Shown piece after piece: positions 62,463-64,000 of a stretch of DNA of 64,000 nt. The position numbers were made by a program, and so were the translations under genes. This DNA comes from [Clostridium] celerecrescens 18A. GTDB taxonomy: Bacteria > Bacillota > Clostridia > Lachnospirales > Lachnospiraceae. The stretch is from positions 1,860,001 through 1,924,000 of the forward strand of contig NZ_PGET01000001.1 in assembly GCF_002797975.1 (NCBI RefSeq). The letters are read 5' to 3'. Each line of letters starts with the position of its first letter. Positions within the stretch are counted from its first letter, which is position 1. The notes under the pieces are model-generated. The model made no database searches. It was not told the origin of the DNA and saw only the letters and a list, made by a program, of their open reading frames with translations.

Positions 62463-63787
62463 AACCGGACTCCTTTTAACTCTGTCAAAGCAGGTACACT
62501 CATGTCATCAAACAAAGAAAGCTGCCGGAAAGTTCCTGTGGAACCGATGTCCCATACTTTTTTATGTTCCTCTCCTACAAGATGACTGGTAATAAAGTCC
62601 TCCTCGATCTTAACCGGATACATCATCCTGCCGGAACAGGTTATAAAATAAAGCGCACGCTTCAGTACAACACCGATCTTCTTTAAAGCATCAAAATCAA
62701 GCGGGCCATTCCTTCTGGCTGCGACTATACGCTTCACCGACTTCACTCCCATTCCGGGGACTCTCAGAAGGGTATAATAGTCTGCCCGGTTCACTTCCAC
62801 TGGAAATAATTCCAGATGACGCAAGGCCCAGTCACACTTTGGGTCCAGAAATACATTGAAGTTCGGACGATCCTCGGAAAGCAGCTCTCCTGCCTGAAAT
62901 CCATAGAAACGCATGAGCCAGTCTGCCTGGTACAGCCGGTGTTCCCGCAAAAGAGGAGGTCCCCCAGGAAGAGCCGGCAGGCTGCTGTCCTGATTGACTG
63001 GAACAAATGCAGAATAAAAAACCCGTTTTAAATCATAATTTTGATAAAGAGCCTCTGCTACCATCATCATCTGAAAATCATTTTCCCTAGTGGCCCCCAC
63101 GATCATCTGTGTGCTCTGACCGGCGGGTACAAAGGACGGAGCTTTCTTGTATTCCATCAGTTCGTAACGATTAGCCGTAATTCCTTTCTGAATCTGCTTC
63201 ATGGGAGTAAGAATCTTGCTCCTGCTTTTGCCGGGAGCCAGCTTCTTAAGTCCGTCGGCAGTCGGAAGCTCCAGATTGATACTCATACGATCTGCCAGAA
63301 ATCCTGTTTTTTCGATCAATACCGGATCTGCACCCGGAATGGCCTTTACATGGATATAACCGTGAAAATGGTATTCTTCCCGCAGCTTTTTAAGGGTCTG
63401 GTAAATCAAATCCATAGTATAGTCAGCACTGTGAAGGACCCCAGAGCTGAGGAACAGCCCTTCAATATAATTACGGCGGTAAAACTGGATTGTCAGCTGG
63501 CACACCTCCTCAGGGGTGAAAGCTGTTCTCACAACATCGTTAGAGCATCGGTTGATGCAATACTTGCAGTCATAGATGCACTGGTTGGTAAACAATATTT
63601 TCAGAAGGGATATACATCTGCCATCTGCAGAAAAGCTATGGCAGATTCCGCATGCCTTCGTATTCCCGAGGGTCCCCGCTTTTCCCTTTCGGTCCACTCC
63701 GCTGGATGTACAGGCAACATCATATTTTGCGGCATCTGATAATATTTCAAGCTTTTCCTGTACACTTAATTCTTCCTGAATCAGCAT
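62459..63787 (-). CDS. Radical SAM protein, putative DNA modification/repair (TIGR03916-type)
   Basis: A 442-residue radical SAM enzyme. The [4Fe-4S] motif CxxxCxxC is C70, C74, C77 (CIYDCKYC). C26, C46, C49, C58 and C81 (ACGIC...GRC, then NRC) could hold a further cluster. The barrel continues to about 290 (FLSSGVLHSADYTMDL, YIHVKAIPGADP, MSINLELPT). The C-terminal part has a helix-hairpin-helix (LLRVPGMGVKSVKRIVAAR, about 345-363), a non-specific DNA-binding unit. Reaction unknown. It is the first gene of a two-gene operon with the DUF4130 gene. A strong promoter lies between two LexA/DinR-like boxes, with GGTGGAG before the ATG. Confidence 0.92.
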   Translation of the reverse strand: MLIQEELSVQEKLEILSDAAKYDVACTSSGVDRKGKAGTLGNTKACGICHSFSADGRCISLLKILFTNQCIYDCKYCINRCSNDVVRTAFTPEEVCQLTIQFYRRNYIEGLFLSSGVLHSADYTMDLIYQTLKKLREEYHFHGYIHVKAIPGADPVLIEKTGFLADRMSINLELPTADGLKKLAPGKSRSKILTPMKQIQKGITANRYELMEYKKAPSFVPAGQSTQMIVGATRENDFQMMMVAEALYQNYDLKRVFYSAFVPVNQDSSLPALPGGPPLLREHRLYQADWLMRFYGFQAGELLSEDRPNFNVFLDPKCDWALRHLELFPVEVNRADYYTLLRVPGMGVKSVKRIVAARRNGPLDFDALKKIGVVLKRALYFITCSGRMMYPVKIEEDFITSHLVGEEHKKVWDIGSTGTFRQLSLFDDMSVPALTELKGVRL

Positions 63788-63797
63788 CTCTCCACCT

Positions 63798-63811
63798 CGA
63801 ACACACGTTCT
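63798..63811. promoter_or_regulatory. LexA/DinR-type SOS box 1
   Basis: CGAACACACGTTCT matches the Firmicute SOS box (CGAAC-N4-GTTCG) at all but the last base. It lies between the -10 element and the Shine-Dalgarno sequence of the radical SAM gene. Confidence 0.75.
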
Positions 63812-63819
63812 TTTCTTTT

Positions 63820-63848
63820 ATTGTAGCATAGTCAAACCTTTTTTTCAA
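63820..63848 (-). promoter_or_regulatory. Sigma-A promoter of the radical SAM-DUF4130 operon
   Basis: Minus-strand TTGAAA (63843-63848) and TACAAT (63820-63825) with a 17-base spacer. One SOS-like box lies 7 bases upstream of the -35 and another 8 bases downstream of the -10. Confidence 0.8.
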
Positions 63849-63855
63849 GCATTTT

Positions 63856-63869
63856 CGAATGTATGTTCT
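63856..63869. promoter_or_regulatory. LexA/DinR-type SOS box 2 (one mismatch in the core)
   Basis: CGAATGTATGTTCT keeps 7 of the 8 core bases GAAC-N4-GTTC. It sits just upstream of the -35 element. Two boxes around one promoter is an arrangement known for tightly repressed SOS genes. Confidence 0.6.
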
Positions 63870-64000
63870 TAATTTTAAAGATTTAACAGAGTCTGGGCTC
63901 ATGAAATGTCCAAATAGGAAGATGCCACAAGATGCGAAGATGTACAAGATATAAGCGCAGAGATAGAAAAATGGAATCTTTTAAATAGGTAAAACATGCT

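Noticed and set aside
63041..63739. Long plus-strand frame of 232 codons
   Set aside because: It lies entirely antisense to the radical SAM gene, which has clear motifs; the long frame is a codon-usage shadow.
63747..63947. Open frame of 66 codons on the minus strand over the radical SAM promoter
   Set aside because: It covers the promoter and both SOS-like boxes, overlaps the start of the real gene in another frame, and has no SD or family likeness.

Overview
The window reads as chromosome from an anaerobic, low-to-mid GC Firmicute of the Lachnospiraceae (Clostridium cluster XIVa; a Lacrimispora-like species is my best guess). This rests on gene content and order: comM-dprA-topA-codY, rpsB-tsf, pyrH-frr, uppS-cdsA-dxr-rseP-ispG-polC, a PduL-type phosphotransacetylase next to acetate kinase, and a yybP-ykoY Mn2+ riboswitch ahead of mntP. 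Nearly all genes lie on the minus strand. I see no phage, insertion sequence, CRISPR array or rRNA operon.

Layout. 1-1060: a LacI-type repressor cut by the left edge, with a palindromic operator at its ribosome binding site, then a decayed metallo-beta-lactamase tail between two terminators. 1122-5200: rpmF with its YceD partner, the pduL-ackA acetate pathway and tmcAL. 5193-14520: a minus-strand run of Nudix hydrolase, MIF-like tautomerase, methyltransferase, histidine phosphatase, UPF0210/ACT pair, WalJ-like hydrolase, coaE, polA and a zinc-finger membrane protein, punctuated by copies of a short repeat. 14655-17138: tRNA-Leu, a lipoprotein, a wrecked uracil permease and upp. 17149-28898: an NSS transporter, a beta-helix protein, topB, an EamA transporter, galM, asd and a topoisomerase IV pair. 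29053-34417: tRNA genes, riboswitch-controlled mntP, acylphosphatase, a flotillin, a diguanylate cyclase and a flavodoxin. 34574-45606: polC, isoprenoid and phospholipid genes, frr and pyrH. 45766-53525: an oligopeptide ABC transporter with two tandem binding proteins. 53647-61489: tsf, rpsB, codY, topA, dprA and comM. 61683-63787: a radical SAM/DUF4130 pair.

The most interesting locus is at the right end. The radical SAM gene and its DUF4130 partner overlap by 4 bases. They sit behind a near-consensus sigma-A promoter flanked by two LexA/DinR-type boxes, which points to SOS control of an uncharacterised DNA-repair or DNA-modification system. Second, PolA keeps an intact polymerase domain, but its 5'-nuclease domain has lost most metal-binding acidic residues and its proofreading domain lacks the DxE motif, so it looks polymerase-only. 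Third, a family of about 51-52 bp two-hairpin repeats sits between co-directional genes. Some copies start at the upstream stop codon, and some end in the Shine-Dalgarno sequence of the next gene (polA, walJ-like).

The remaining intergenic stretches hold tRNA promoters, terminators and leaders, which are listed individually. In 63870-64000 I see nothing I can support. All calls come from reading the sequence and knowledge of protein families; no search was run.
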